Assembly (NCBI GenBank): GCA_903832055.1
Contig: CAILAC010000010.1
Span: 868,001-932,000, forward strand
Direction: 5' to 3'
DNA: 64,000 nt
Source of the DNA: an uncultured Acidobacteriota bacterium
Lineage (GTDB): Bacteria > Acidobacteriota > Terriglobia > Terriglobales > Acidobacteriaceae
The first letter of the stretch is position 1. The number at the start of each line of letters is the position of its first letter. Below the pieces are notes generated by a model. That model ran no database searches and was not told the origin of the DNA. It saw only the letters and a program-made list of their open reading frames with translations. Of this stretch, positions 26,501-35,641 are shown in pieces. Both the position numbers and the translations under genes were made by a program.

Positions 26501-27498
26501 GCACTGGGACTGAAAAACTTGTGAGTGTTGGGACGATCCGCGCGGCGGCGGCGCGGATTGCTGGAGTTGCCGTAAGAACGCCTTTGGTCCGGGCGCCTTT
26601 TGCTGGGCTCGCTGGGCGCGGGACGGGCAAGGAGATTTGGCTGAAGGCGGAGAGCCTGCAGCCGATTGGCAGCTTCAAACTGCGCGGGGCGGCGAACCGG
26701 ATTTTGCAACTGACAGCGGATGAGATTGCGCGCGGCGTGATTACGTATTCGAGTGGAAACCACGCCCAGGGCGTGGCGTATGCAGCTCGCGAAGTGGGGG
26801 CCAAGGCGGTGATCGTGATGCCGGCGAATGCTCCGGCGATCAAGCGGGCGGCAACACTGGCCCTGGGCGCAGAAGTGGTGGATGTGGGCAACGCTTCGAG
26901 CGAGCGGCTGGCGGTTTCTGACGAGCTGGTCAGGCGGTTTGGGTATGTGACGATTCCGCCGTATGACGATGAGGCGGTGATTGCCGGGCAGGCCACCTGC
27001 GGACTCGAAATTGTGGAGGATGTGCCGGATGTGGACCTGGTGCTGGCTCCGGTAAGCGGCGGCGGATTGCTGAGCGGCGTGGCTGCGGCGGTGCGGCAGC
27101 TTGCGCCCAGTGCGCTCGTGGTTGGCGTGGAGCCGGAGCTGGCCGGGGACGCGGCGGAGAGCTTCAGGTCGGGGAAGATTGTCACCTGGGGAGCTGATCT
27201 GACAACGCGCACCATCGCCGACGGGCTGCGGACACAGAGCGTGGGAGTGCGGAACTTTGCGCACATTCAGGCGTTTGTGGACCGGATCATTACCGTGACC
27301 GAGGCGGAGATTCGCGCGGCCATGCGGGCGATTGTGGCGACGACGCGGCTTGTTCCCGAGCCTAGCGGGGCGGTGACGACGGCTGCCCTGCTCTTCCACG
27401 CCCACGAACTGCCGCCGTATCGGAAGGCGGTCGCAGTCGTGAGCGGTGGCAACGTGGCGCCGGAGATGCTGGCGGAGATTCTCCTTGAGCGGAATTAG
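26497..27498 (+). CDS. Threonine ammonia-lyase / serine racemase-type PLP enzyme
   Basis: The 333-residue protein is a fold-type II PLP enzyme. Lys61 in GSFKLRGAANRI is the Schiff-base lysine. SSGNHAQGVAYAA is the phosphate-site loop, and SGGGLLSG binds the cofactor phosphate. There is no C-terminal ACT-like regulatory domain, so it resembles the short catabolic threonine dehydratase (TdcB) or serine racemase rather than biosynthetic IlvA. The GTG start overlaps the previous stop. Substrate preference between threonine and serine cannot be decided from sequence. Confidence 0.9.
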   Translation: MSTGTEKLVSVGTIRAAAARIAGVAVRTPLVRAPFAGLAGRGTGKEIWLKAESLQPIGSFKLRGAANRILQLTADEIARGVITYSSGNHAQGVAYAAREVGAKAVIVMPANAPAIKRAATLALGAEVVDVGNASSERLAVSDELVRRFGYVTIPPYDDEAVIAGQATCGLEIVEDVPDVDLVLAPVSGGGLLSGVAAAVRQLAPSALVVGVEPELAGDAAESFRSGKIVTWGADLTTRTIADGLRTQSVGVRNFAHIQAFVDRIITVTEAEIRAAMRAIVATTRLVPEPSGAVTTAALLFHAHELPPYRKAVAVVSGGNVAPEMLAEILLERN

Positions 27499-27597
27499 CG
27501 ATGCTCGCGTAGCTTCAAGATCGCAGTGAGGTGTCAATGAACTCAATTGCGCTTGCCAGATGTTGACGAAATCGAGTGCAACCCGGTCCATCCCTAT

Positions 27598-28614
27598 ATG
27601 ATTTGGACTGTGACAAGACACTTTGCTCTCGCTACTTTGCTCATCGTCGCCACCGCAGCCACTGCGCAGCAGAAGCCGGACAAGAATGCCATGAAGCCGA
27701 TGGCTGGGCCGCGGGCGACTATTCTGCGCGAGACGCCGATTTATGTAGCTCCAGATCTGACTTCGCAGAAGGTGGACCGGATTCAGGAGGGGCGTGAGCT
27801 GGTCATCGCCGAGTCCTCAGGGCCGTGGATTCGCGTCTTTGCCAATACCGACATGGAGGAAGTGGACGAGCGTGATGCCCCGGTTTTTGGCGGGGAGTCT
27901 GCGCCGCCGCCGGTTTCAGGGTGGATGCAGGCGCGCGGGGTGGTGCGGGAGACGACAGAGGGCGGTGACCTTGTGCTGATGGGCGAGGCGGCGAGCCTTG
28001 AGATACTGGCCGAGGACGCTCGCGGGCCGCGCAATGCCGGGCAGGCGGCGCGGCTGTTGTATCGGCGGGTGGTGGAGTTTTATCCCAATTCAGCGCTGGC
28101 GGCGGAGGCTGCGTGGCGGGCGGCAGATATTCGCTGGCAGTTTGAGAAGGCAGATGCCTTCAAGCGCCCATCCGCGAAGGAGCGTGACTCCTACCTGCGC
28201 GAACAGCTCTATGACGACGAGATGAAGAAGATCATCAAGAACTGGCCGCATTCGCGGCAGGCTGACCAAGCAGCCTACACGATGATTGACAACAAGCTCT
28301 GCGGCGACTGGCAGGGCGAGCCGAAGTGCCCTGAGAAGGAATCAGAATATTACGAGAAGTTTGCCGCTGAACATCCAGACGGGCCAAAGACGGCGCAGGC
28401 GCTCTATCAGGCCACTTACCGGCAGGCGGTGATGGGCGACATGTACGCCGCCGATGGCACCGACAAGAAAATGGATGCAGCGCGGACCCATGCGCGAGAG
28501 CTGTATGCGCGGATGAAGGACAAGTTTCCCGCTTCAGACTACACGGCGCGGGCAGCGGCGCTGATTTACAAGATCGACCAGGGCGTCGCTGTATACGGGT
28601 CGGACCGGGACTGA
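27598..28614 (+). CDS. Secreted SH3-like/TPR-like protein of unknown function
   Basis: From ATG 27598 (338 residues) the protein has a signal peptide (WTVTRHFALATLLIVATAATA). A bacterial SH3-like domain (about 37-120, ETPIYVAPDLTSQKVDRIQ) is followed by helical repeats (about 135-330) resembling TPR or BamD-like outer-membrane assembly proteins (AARLLYRRVVEFYPNSALA). The frame is open upstream to a TTG at 27547, but the signal peptide marks the real start. It probably acts in the periplasm as a binding scaffold; this is inferred. Confidence 0.8.
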   Translation: MIWTVTRHFALATLLIVATAATAQQKPDKNAMKPMAGPRATILRETPIYVAPDLTSQKVDRIQEGRELVIAESSGPWIRVFANTDMEEVDERDAPVFGGESAPPPVSGWMQARGVVRETTEGGDLVLMGEAASLEILAEDARGPRNAGQAARLLYRRVVEFYPNSALAAEAAWRAADIRWQFEKADAFKRPSAKERDSYLREQLYDDEMKKIIKNWPHSRQADQAAYTMIDNKLCGDWQGEPKCPEKESEYYEKFAAEHPDGPKTAQALYQATYRQAVMGDMYAADGTDKKMDAARTHARELYARMKDKFPASDYTARAAALIYKIDQGVAVYGSDRD

Positions 28615-28921
28615 CGTCTGAGACTGAGGGCTGGGATTCGAAACTGGAAACTGTGCAGCCGGGTCCCCGAAAGATTTTCCCTGCCGCAACGTGAAATGTA
28701 AGCAAAATCCCTTGCGCCAATAGGCTCCTGACAGCAAAGACCCTTCGACAGCGTGGAAAATTCAGTTATCCTAGAAACTCAATATTCCGTTTCCTGCGAA
28801 ATCGAACCGATTGATATGCATCATCGGCGGTACCGGGCTTTTTTGGCCCCGATTCAGACGAGTTGCAAGCCCCTGAATTTTTAACAGTATTCACTGGGTT
28901 CACTGAAAATGTGGAGGTCTC
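28615..28921. other. Intergenic region upstream of uppP
   Basis: About 307 bases with no gene seen. It is AT-richer near 28760-28800 and just before the uppP ribosome site. No clear terminator or RNA structure was found. Confidence 0.3.
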
Positions 28922-29797
28922 TTGAACAGCTATTTCATGTCGGTATTGCTCGGCATCGTTGAAGGATTGACGGAGTTTTTGCCTGTCAGCTCGACGGCGC
29001 ATCTGCGGATTGCGGAAGCCCTGCTGCATATCGACCTAACTGACGCTTACTGGAAGATGTACACAATCGTGATCCAGCTGGGGGCGATTCTGGCGTTGTG
29101 CCTTCTTTTCATGGGCAGAATTGTCGAGTTCATCCGCACCTTTCCCAATGGCGAAAATGGCACGCGGACGGTGCTGAATCATCCGATCTCGCTGACGATG
29201 ATTGCTTTCTTCTTCACGGCGGCTCCGTCACTGCTGCTGACCAAGCTGATCTCGAAGCACCTGGAGAGCCTGAATGTTATGGCCTGGGCGCTGCTGATTG
29301 GTGGCGTGGTGATGTGGGCTATCGATGCCTGGACCGTTCGCCACGAGGCGGGCACGACCGACGTGGAAGAGATGTCAATCTGGCAGGCAATCTGGATTGG
29401 GCTGTGCCAGACGCTTTCGGCGGTGTTCCCCGGAACTTCGCGTTCGATGTCGACGATTGCAGCGGGGCAGATTGGCGGATTAACACGCGGGACGGCACTG
29501 GAGTTCAGCTTCTTGATTTCGATTCCGACAATGATCGCGGCGACTGGCTACGACTTGTACAAAGAGGTGCTGCACCATCCCAAGGGAGCAGAGGTCGTTG
29601 CGCCATTGGTGATGAACTCGGAGCGCTGGATTGTGCTGGCGATCGGATTTGTGGTGTCGTTCATCGTGGCACTCGGCGTCGTGGAGTGGTTCCTGCAATG
29701 GGTGCGCAAGCATGGGCTGGTGCTCTTTGCGGTGTACCGGATTATCCTGGCAATCGTGCTGCTGACGGTAGGGAGCAAGTTGCTGGGCGGGAACTAG
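28922..29797 (+). CDS. uppP: Undecaprenyl-diphosphatase
   Basis: UppP (BacA) recycles undecaprenyl pyrophosphate, the carrier lipid for peptidoglycan and other surface polymers; overproduction confers bacitracin resistance. The 291-residue protein has about eight membrane segments and both family motifs: EGLTEFLPVSSTAHL (about 14-28) and PGTSRSMSTI (about 174-183). The start is TTG 28922, four bases after GGAGG; no ATG with a ribosome site fits the N-terminus. A strong terminator follows. Confidence 0.95.
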   Translation: MNSYFMSVLLGIVEGLTEFLPVSSTAHLRIAEALLHIDLTDAYWKMYTIVIQLGAILALCLLFMGRIVEFIRTFPNGENGTRTVLNHPISLTMIAFFFTAAPSLLLTKLISKHLESLNVMAWALLIGGVVMWAIDAWTVRHEAGTTDVEEMSIWQAIWIGLCQTLSAVFPGTSRSMSTIAAGQIGGLTRGTALEFSFLISIPTMIAATGYDLYKEVLHHPKGAEVVAPLVMNSERWIVLAIGFVVSFIVALGVVEWFLQWVRKHGLVLFAVYRIILAIVLLTVGSKLLGGN

Positions 29798-29818
29798 TTC
29801 AGCGCAGTGGTCGAATTG

Positions 29819-29853
29819 CAGGGCCGGGGCTGATGCTCCGGCCCTGGTGTTTT
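29819..29853 (+). terminator. Rho-independent terminator after uppP
   Basis: A 12-bp stem (CAGGGCCGGGGC with GCTCCGGCCCTG, one G-T pair) and a 4-base loop are followed by GTGTTTT. Confidence 0.8.
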
Positions 29854-30014
29854 CGGGCAACAAATGGGGGTTCGCAGCGAGGTTCCTCTGGTGCGGTTTT
29901 CGAACTGAATCCTCCCGAAAGCGAAGATAATAGGAAGTGCTCTGGGGATTTTTTGCTGCTGGCTGGCTCGCTTGATGGACTGAGACGAGAGAAGCCTACA
30001 GCTGCGTCCCTGCC

Positions 30015-32693
30015 ATGAAACCTATTCGAATCATCATGACGCCGACCCGAAACCGCCCGCTGAACATCTTGCTGGGCTGTTTACTGTTGTTGGCTGCTGC
30101 TCTGCTGCTCCTCTCTCTCGCCTCTTACCACTCTGCTGACCCTTCGCTTGATACTTCGACTGGGGTGACGGGGCCGCATGCTGTTCGCAATCTGATTGGA
30201 CCGACGGGCGCGTACCTGAGCGACCTGCTGCTGCAGATTTTTGGGGTGACGGCGTTTGGCTTGCCGCTGTGGCTGGGCGGGCTGGGGCTGGCGTGGCTGC
30301 GCTCGCGGAACAATGGCCTGGCCTGGCTGCGATGGGCGGGGGTTTTGCTGACGCTGACGTTTTTGCCGACTGGGCTGGGGATGTCTCCGTGGCATTGGCG
30401 CTGGCTGCATGTGCTGCCGATGGAGGGCGTGGTGGGGCGCCTGATGGCGGACCTGCTGATGCGGTATCTGAATGTGACAGGTGCGGCGATTTTGGCGGCG
30501 GTGTTGGCGGGCGCGGGATTGTATCTGGGTTCGCACTTCAGCTTCCGTGCTGCGTGGGAGTGGTTCCAGGAGCGATCGATCCAGCTCTCGGCGTGGAATG
30601 ACCGCTGGCAGAACTGGCAGGCGGATCGTGCGGACAAGAGGGCCGAGCGCGAGGCGATACGGCAGGCAGAGCTGGGGCCGGAGTTCAATCCCGAAGAAGA
30701 ACGGGCGGCAGGGATGCGGCAGCCTGGCTTGTTGGCGCGGATGTTCGGGTTCATGCGCCGGAAGAAGTCTGCCGAAGACGACCTGCTGGACGATGTGCCG
30801 GCGGTGCAGCGGATGGGCAGCCGCGCGGAAGTGGAGGAGGAGGCTGGTCCTTCGCCACTGCGGACTGGCTACAGAACCAATATCTGGGAGCGGCGCGAGG
30901 TTGCCGCGACGCCCCATACTGCGGTGGAAGACAAAGAGTTTGAGACGGAAGTTGTGCCAATCTCAAGCCGGGTGACGAACGCGCATGTCAGCTCTGCGGC
31001 CGCTGCGGCACCCGTGCCTGCGCGGAGCAGGGTGCGCGAAGTGGCAGAGGAGTTTACGGGGTTTGCGGTGGAGATGACTGCTCCGGTTGCGCCCGTTCCG
31101 GCTGCGGCAAGGGCTGTGGCAAAGGCTGCGCCACCAGCTGAGACCGCGGCTGAGCGGGTGATGATTCATGAGCGGGCCGATGTTGACCTGCGCACGGTGA
31201 CGCTGCCGCCGAAGAACGTGAGCGGATTCAAGCTGCCGCCGAGCACGCTGCTGAATCTGGGCGAAGAGCCGCTGGCGATTCGCGAAGACCTGCTGCGGGA
31301 GGAGGCGCGCAAGCTCGTGGAGAAGTGCGCCGAGTTCAAGGTGAACGGGCAGATTGTGCAGATCAATCCTGGGCCGATGGTGACGACGTATGAGTTCAAG
31401 CCGGACGCGAGTGTGAAGTACAGCCGCGTGGCAGGCCTGGGCGACGATCTGTGCCTGGCGATGCGCGCGGAAAGCATCCTGATTGAGCGGATGGCGGGCA
31501 AGAGCACGATTGGGATTCAGGTGCCGAACCACGATAAGGAGACCATTCACCTGCGGGACGTGATTGAGTCTGAGACCTTTGCCAAGGCCAAGAGCCGGCT
31601 GACGCTGGCCATGGGCAAGGACATCAACGGGCGGATTGTGACAGCAGATCTGGCGGGAATGCCGCATGTGCTGATTGCGGGTTCGACTGGATCGGGCAAG
31701 TCGGTGGCGATCAACGCGATGATCATGTCGCTGCTGTACCGGACGACTCCGGCGCAGGTGCGGTTGATTCTGGTGGATCCGAAACGGGTGGAACTGGGCA
31801 TGTACGAGGGAATTCCGCACCTGTTTACGCCGATTATCACGGAGGCAAAGCTGGCCGCGAACGCGCTGCGCAATGCGGTGCGGGAGATGGAGCGGCGGCT
31901 GAAGCTGCTGGCGAGCCGGAGCGTGCGCAATATCGACCAGTACAACACCAAGCTGGCGGAGAGCGGAATGGAGAGCCTCTTCACGGATACGGGCGAGGAG
32001 GAAAAGCCTCTGCCGTATATCGTGATCATCATTGACGAGTTGGCAGACTTGATGATGCTGGACCGGGCGAATGTGGAGGAATCCATTACGCGGCTGGCGC
32101 AGATGGCGCGTGCGGTTGGGATTCACCTGGTGCTGGCGACGCAGCGGCCTTCAGTGGACGTGATTACGGGCCTTATCAAGGCGAATGTGCCGACGCGGAT
32201 CAGCTTCAGGCTGGCTTCAAAGGTGGATTCGCGGACGATTATTGATGACAACGGCGCGGAAAGCCTGCTGGGCAGGGGCGATATGTTGTTCAGGCCGCCG
32301 GGCACTTCGCGGCTGATGCGGATTCATGCGCCGTATGTGAGCGAGAAGGAAACGGCCGCGGTGGTGGATTTCTGGAAGGCGCAGGGCGAGGCGGAGTATG
32401 TTGAGGGCTTCCTTGAGGCTCCGCGTGAAGAGAAGGCGATGATGGAGGGTGATGGATCGGCGGAGGGCGACAACGATGAGTTGTTTGATGACGCGGTGCG
32501 GCTGGTGTTTGAGTTTGGCAAGGCTTCAACATCGCTGTTGCAGCGGCGGCTGCGGATTGGCTATGGCAGGGCGGCGCATCTGATTGATTTGATGGAGCGC
32601 GACGGGCTGGTGGGTCCGGCGGATGGGTCAAGGCCGCGGGAGCTGCTGAAGCATCCGGGCTGGCTGCATGAGGTGCCGGCGGCGATTGACTGA
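30015..32693 (+). CDS. ftsK: DNA translocase FtsK/SpoIIIE
   Basis: FtsK pumps DNA at the division septum and helps resolve chromosome dimers. The 892-residue protein has four N-terminal membrane segments (about 17-180), a variable Ala/Pro/Glu-rich linker (about 200-390), and the motor domain with Walker A GSTGSGKSVA near residue 556 and Walker B IVIIIDELADLMM. A C-terminal gamma winged helix (about 825-892, ASTSLLQRRLRIGYGRAAHLID) recognises polar DNA motifs. Its length is intermediate between SpoIIIE and E. coli FtsK. It is not in an operon with its neighbours. Confidence 0.97.
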   Translation: MKPIRIIMTPTRNRPLNILLGCLLLLAAALLLLSLASYHSADPSLDTSTGVTGPHAVRNLIGPTGAYLSDLLLQIFGVTAFGLPLWLGGLGLAWLRSRNNGLAWLRWAGVLLTLTFLPTGLGMSPWHWRWLHVLPMEGVVGRLMADLLMRYLNVTGAAILAAVLAGAGLYLGSHFSFRAAWEWFQERSIQLSAWNDRWQNWQADRADKRAEREAIRQAELGPEFNPEEERAAGMRQPGLLARMFGFMRRKKSAEDDLLDDVPAVQRMGSRAEVEEEAGPSPLRTGYRTNIWERREVAATPHTAVEDKEFETEVVPISSRVTNAHVSSAAAAAPVPARSRVREVAEEFTGFAVEMTAPVAPVPAAARAVAKAAPPAETAAERVMIHERADVDLRTVTLPPKNVSGFKLPPSTLLNLGEEPLAIREDLLREEARKLVEKCAEFKVNGQIVQINPGPMVTTYEFKPDASVKYSRVAGLGDDLCLAMRAESILIERMAGKSTIGIQVPNHDKETIHLRDVIESETFAKAKSRLTLAMGKDINGRIVTADLAGMPHVLIAGSTGSGKSVAINAMIMSLLYRTTPAQVRLILVDPKRVELGMYEGIPHLFTPIITEAKLAANALRNAVREMERRLKLLASRSVRNIDQYNTKLAESGMESLFTDTGEEEKPLPYIVIIIDELADLMMLDRANVEESITRLAQMARAVGIHLVLATQRPSVDVITGLIKANVPTRISFRLASKVDSRTIIDDNGAESLLGRGDMLFRPPGTSRLMRIHAPYVSEKETAAVVDFWKAQGEAEYVEGFLEAPREEKAMMEGDGSAEGDNDELFDDAVRLVFEFGKASTSLLQRRLRIGYGRAAHLIDLMERDGLVGPADGSRPRELLKHPGWLHEVPAAID

Positions 32694-33005
32694 TGCCCGT
32701 TGGTCAGGGTCGAGATACGGAGTATTTTCGCCACATCGGGGTGCCTCAAAGGTGTTTACCAGTTAATTAACGGCAGGGTTTGAAAATAATGGAGGGGGGG
32801 AGGGGGGTACCCTTCATGTCGGCAAACATATTGCAATGTGCGATATTTCAAGTGTTAAGTGTGAAAAGCGTATCCTTCGCTTTGCCCAGGATGGCAAGCG
32901 CCCAGGACAGCCGATTCGAAACTGACTTAAGAAGATTGTGTGCTTTTGGGTAGAAATGATCGGCAATGCGAGGACAAGATTTGTCCTGACGATTTGAGGT
33001 GAAGG
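32694..33005. repeat. Intergenic region with G tracts and copy 1 of the GTGTGA element
   Basis: No gene is seen. It holds a purine run with G7 and G6 tracts (about 32791-32807) ending in GGTACC. Further on is a degenerate copy (32850-32899) of the element found at 35503, sharing AAGTGTGAAAAGC, TATC, TTCGCTT and CAGG in the same order. A -10 for the response regulator was not identified. Confidence 0.5.
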
Positions 33006-33716
33006 ATGAGTGGTTCCCTGCCCCGGCTGCTGTTGATTGACGATGATGCGATCAGCCGCGAAGTGCTGGCGATGATGCTGGAGATGCATGGCTTTGCGGT
33101 GGCGGCGGTGGAGACGGGCGAAGAGGCGCTGGGGATTGACTGCGAAATCGATGCTGTTTTGATGGATACACAGATGCCGGGACTGAGCGGGCTGGAACTG
33201 ATCCAGGCGCTGCGACAGGTGACGAAGGCGCGGATTGTGGCGATCAGTGGAAGTGATCCGGGGGTGGCGATTCGCGAGGCTGCGGATGGCTTTTTGCTGA
33301 AGCCGATTGCAGCGGAGAGTGTGGTGGCGCTGCTGGCGGGCGGTACGACGGCAGCCGCGGATGCCGAAGCAACGGATAGTCCGGCGGAGTTGATTGACCC
33401 GGTGGTGCTGGGGAAGCTGAAGGCGATGATGTCGGCGAAGGCATTGCGGGAGATATACACGGCGGTGGCCACTGACCTGAAGAGCCGGCTTGGACCGTTG
33501 CAGGCGGCAGTCGATGCCGGAGATGACGCGGAAATGAGACGAATTGCGCATGCAATCAAGGGTGGATGCGCGATGGTGGGGCTCACCGGCGCGATGCAGG
33601 CGGCGGCGCAATTAGAATCTAGTAACGTACCAGTGACATTCCCGGAAGCGATGGGCCAATTGCGTTCCTCATTGATAGCTCTGGAGGTTATGCTTGGAAG
33701 GGATTTTCCAGCCTGA
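33006..33716 (+). CDS. Response-regulator receiver fused to a histidine phosphotransfer (Hpt) domain
   Basis: The 236-residue protein has a receiver domain (about 6-115) with the phospho-acceptor Asp54, acidic pocket Asp12/Asp13 and conserved Lys100. An Hpt helical bundle (about 128-230) follows, with phospho-His182 in RIAHAIKGGCAMVG. This is the phosphorelay half of a hybrid kinase without the kinase. The NarL-type regulator about 100 bases downstream is a plausible final receiver; the kinase must be encoded elsewhere. Confidence 0.9.
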   Translation: MSGSLPRLLLIDDDAISREVLAMMLEMHGFAVAAVETGEEALGIDCEIDAVLMDTQMPGLSGLELIQALRQVTKARIVAISGSDPGVAIREAADGFLLKPIAAESVVALLAGGTTAAADAEATDSPAELIDPVVLGKLKAMMSAKALREIYTAVATDLKSRLGPLQAAVDAGDDAEMRRIAHAIKGGCAMVGLTGAMQAAAQLESSNVPVTFPEAMGQLRSSLIALEVMLGRDFPA

Positions 33717-33814
33717 TTCCAGAGACTGTATCGAAATGATGCAACCCGATTGGGCTGTGAGATTATGACCCAAGTGCAGAAATTGCAGTGCAGTTTGTGG
33801 AGGTAGAGAGATCA

Positions 33815-34495
33815 ATGGAACGCAGTGACCGCAACGAGCGCATTATCCGGATTATTCTGGCCGATGATCATCCTGTCGTGCGCATTGGCGTGCGTAACAT
33901 GCTCTCTGAGCATATCGGCTTTGAAGTTGTGGGCGAAGCCTCTGACGGCGATGAAGCGATCACGCAGACGCTGGAGCTGGAGCCGGATATCCTGCTGCTG
34001 GACTTGCAGATGCCCAAGATGCCGGGTCTGGAAGCGATGCGGGCAATCATGAACGGGACGCCGACGGTCAAGATTATCCTGCTGACCTCGTTGATTACGA
34101 CGCAGCAGATTATTGAGGCCTTGCAGATTGGCGCACGCGGCATTGTGCTGAAGGACGCGCTGGCGGATCATTTGCAGACGTCGATTCGCACGGTAGTGGC
34201 GGGCGACTACTGGATTGGCGGTAAACGGGTTGTGAACCTGGTGAGCGCGCTGCACACTCTGATGCAGCAGGCGCAGGTGCCGCAGCGGAAGACGTATGGC
34301 TTGACTCCGCGGGAGCTGGAAGTGGTGGGGTGCATTGTGGAGGGTTGCAGCAACCGGGATATCGCAAAGCAGTTTACGCTGAGCGAGGAGACGGTGAAGC
34401 GGCACTTGTCGAATATTTTTGATAAGACTGGCGTTTCGACGCGGCTGGAACTGGCGCTGTTTGCGATTGCGCACCAGTTGGTTACGCCTTCCTAG
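33815..34495 (+). CDS. NarL/FixJ-family response regulator
   Basis: The 226-residue protein has a receiver domain (about 10-128) with Asp63 as phospho-acceptor (LLLDLQMPKMPG). A LuxR-type helix-turn-helix (about 158-215) follows, with GLTPRELEVVGCIVEGCSN and IAKQFTLSEETVKRHLSNIF. ATG 33815 is chosen because GGAGG lies 11 bases upstream; the frame opens earlier at GTG 33788 without a site. It probably controls transcription together with the upstream REC-Hpt protein. A terminator follows. Confidence 0.94.
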   Translation: MERSDRNERIIRIILADDHPVVRIGVRNMLSEHIGFEVVGEASDGDEAITQTLELEPDILLLDLQMPKMPGLEAMRAIMNGTPTVKIILLTSLITTQQIIEALQIGARGIVLKDALADHLQTSIRTVVAGDYWIGGKRVVNLVSALHTLMQQAQVPQRKTYGLTPRELEVVGCIVEGCSNRDIAKQFTLSEETVKRHLSNIFDKTGVSTRLELALFAIAHQLVTPS

Positions 34496-34520
34496 CAATT
34501 TGCAGGATGGAGAAGAGAGG

Positions 34521-34551
34521 CCGCCCGATTCAGACCGAGTCGGGCGGTTTT
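34521..34551 (+). terminator. Rho-independent terminator after the NarL-type regulator
   Basis: An 8-bp stem (CCGCCCGA/TCGGGCGG) with an 11-base loop is followed by TTTT. Confidence 0.8.
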
Positions 34552-34574
34552 GCATTTGGACTAAGGAGTGGATG

Positions 34575-35465
34575 ATGCGAATTGGCTTTTTGGGGTTGGG
34601 GAAGATGGGGACGGCGATGGCACGGCGGCTTTTGGCGGCGGGCTATGGGGTGACGGTCTGGAACCGGACGGCGGCTGCGGCTGAAGGGCTGGCCGGGGAC
34701 GGCGCGGTGTTTGCCAGGACGGCCGCCGAGGCGGTGCGCGGGGCGGAGATTGTTTTTTCGATGCTGTTTGACGACGCGGCGCATGAGGCGGTGCTTTTGG
34801 GCGAAGCCGGCGCGCCGGGAGTGCTGGAGGCGATGGAGGCAGGGGCGCTTCATGTGGCGTGCAGCACGATCAGCGTGGCGATGAGTGAGCGGCTGGCGGC
34901 GGAGCATACGCTGCGGGGGCAGATGTATGTGGCTGCGCCAGTGTTTGGGCGGCCGAATGTGGCGGCGGAGGGGCGGTTGTGGATTGTGGCGGCTGGCGCG
35001 GCCGACGCCGTGGAGCGGGCGCGGCCAGTGCTGGAGGCGCTTGGCCGGGGGATTTCGGTGGTCGGAGAGAAGCCGGCGCAGGCGCATGCGGTGAAGCTGG
35101 CGGGGAATTTTATGATCACGATGATGATTCAGGGGATGAGCGAGGCTGTGGTGTTTGGGGAGGCGGCGGGGATTGATGCGGCGATGCTGCTGGAGACGGT
35201 GAATTCTGCGCTGTTTCAATCGCCGTTTTATGCGGCTTACGCCAAGGTGCTGCTGGACCCTCCGGCGGTGCCGGGGGCTACGGTGGGGCTGGGGGAGAAG
35301 GATTTGCGGCTGTTTCTGGAGGCGGCGCGGGGGAATGGCGTGCGGCTGGCGGTGGCGGAGCGGATCGATGGGCGGTTTGAGGAGGCGATTGCGGCGGGGC
35401 TGGGGGATGCGGATTGGGCTGGCGGGATGCTGGCGGCGGCTAGACGAGGGAGTAGGGAGTTGTAG
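34575..35465 (+). CDS. NAD(P)-dependent beta-hydroxyacid dehydrogenase (3-hydroxyisobutyrate dehydrogenase family)
   Basis: The 296-residue protein has an N-terminal Rossmann motif (GFLGLGKMGTAMARRLL). The family's substrate region follows, and then the catalytic-lysine helix (HAVKLAGNFM) leading into an all-helical C-terminal domain. AAGGAG lies six bases before ATG 34575; the frame is open back to 34419, but that part overlaps the upstream regulator and carries no signal. The enzyme could reduce glyoxylate or succinate-semialdehyde-type substrates or oxidise beta-hydroxyacids; sequence does not decide. Confidence 0.88.
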   Translation: MRIGFLGLGKMGTAMARRLLAAGYGVTVWNRTAAAAEGLAGDGAVFARTAAEAVRGAEIVFSMLFDDAAHEAVLLGEAGAPGVLEAMEAGALHVACSTISVAMSERLAAEHTLRGQMYVAAPVFGRPNVAAEGRLWIVAAGAADAVERARPVLEALGRGISVVGEKPAQAHAVKLAGNFMITMMIQGMSEAVVFGEAAGIDAAMLLETVNSALFQSPFYAAYAKVLLDPPAVPGATVGLGEKDLRLFLEAARGNGVRLAVAERIDGRFEEAIAAGLGDADWAGGMLAAARRGSREL

Positions 35466-35502
35466 AGGCTGGTCTTTGGCTGCGCTCGGGAGGACCAAGG
35501 CG

Positions 35503-35590
35503 GTGTGAGTGTGAGTGTGAGTGTGAAGTGTGAAGTGTGAAGTGTGAAGTGTGAAAAGCATATCGTTCGCTTCGTTCAGGGGGACAAACT
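35503..35590 (+). repeat. Copy 2 of the GTGTGA intergenic element (best-preserved)
   Basis: Four GTGTGA units (35503-35526) are followed by four AGTGTGA units (35527-35554) and a unique tail with AAAGC, TATC, TTCGCTT and CAGG. The tail matches copy 1 at 32850. It lies between two plus-strand genes. Confidence 0.8.
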
Positions 35591-35629
35591 GCGATGGACG
35601 AATTGAAGCGTTTTGGGATGGGGGTTGGG

Positions 35630-35635
35630 TACAAT
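35630..35635 (+). promoter_or_regulatory. -10-like hexamer TACAAT of the first short-chain dehydrogenase
   Basis: TACAAT ends exactly six bases before ATG 35642. It supports that start over ATG 35594 and suggests a leaderless transcript. Confidence 0.45.
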
Positions 35636-35641
35636 CTGGCT

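Noticed and set aside
30081-32126. Two long minus-strand frames (about 280 and 390 codons) across ftsK
   Set aside because: They are Arg/His/Gln-rich mirror frames of a GC-rich gene; ftsK on the plus strand has full domain evidence.
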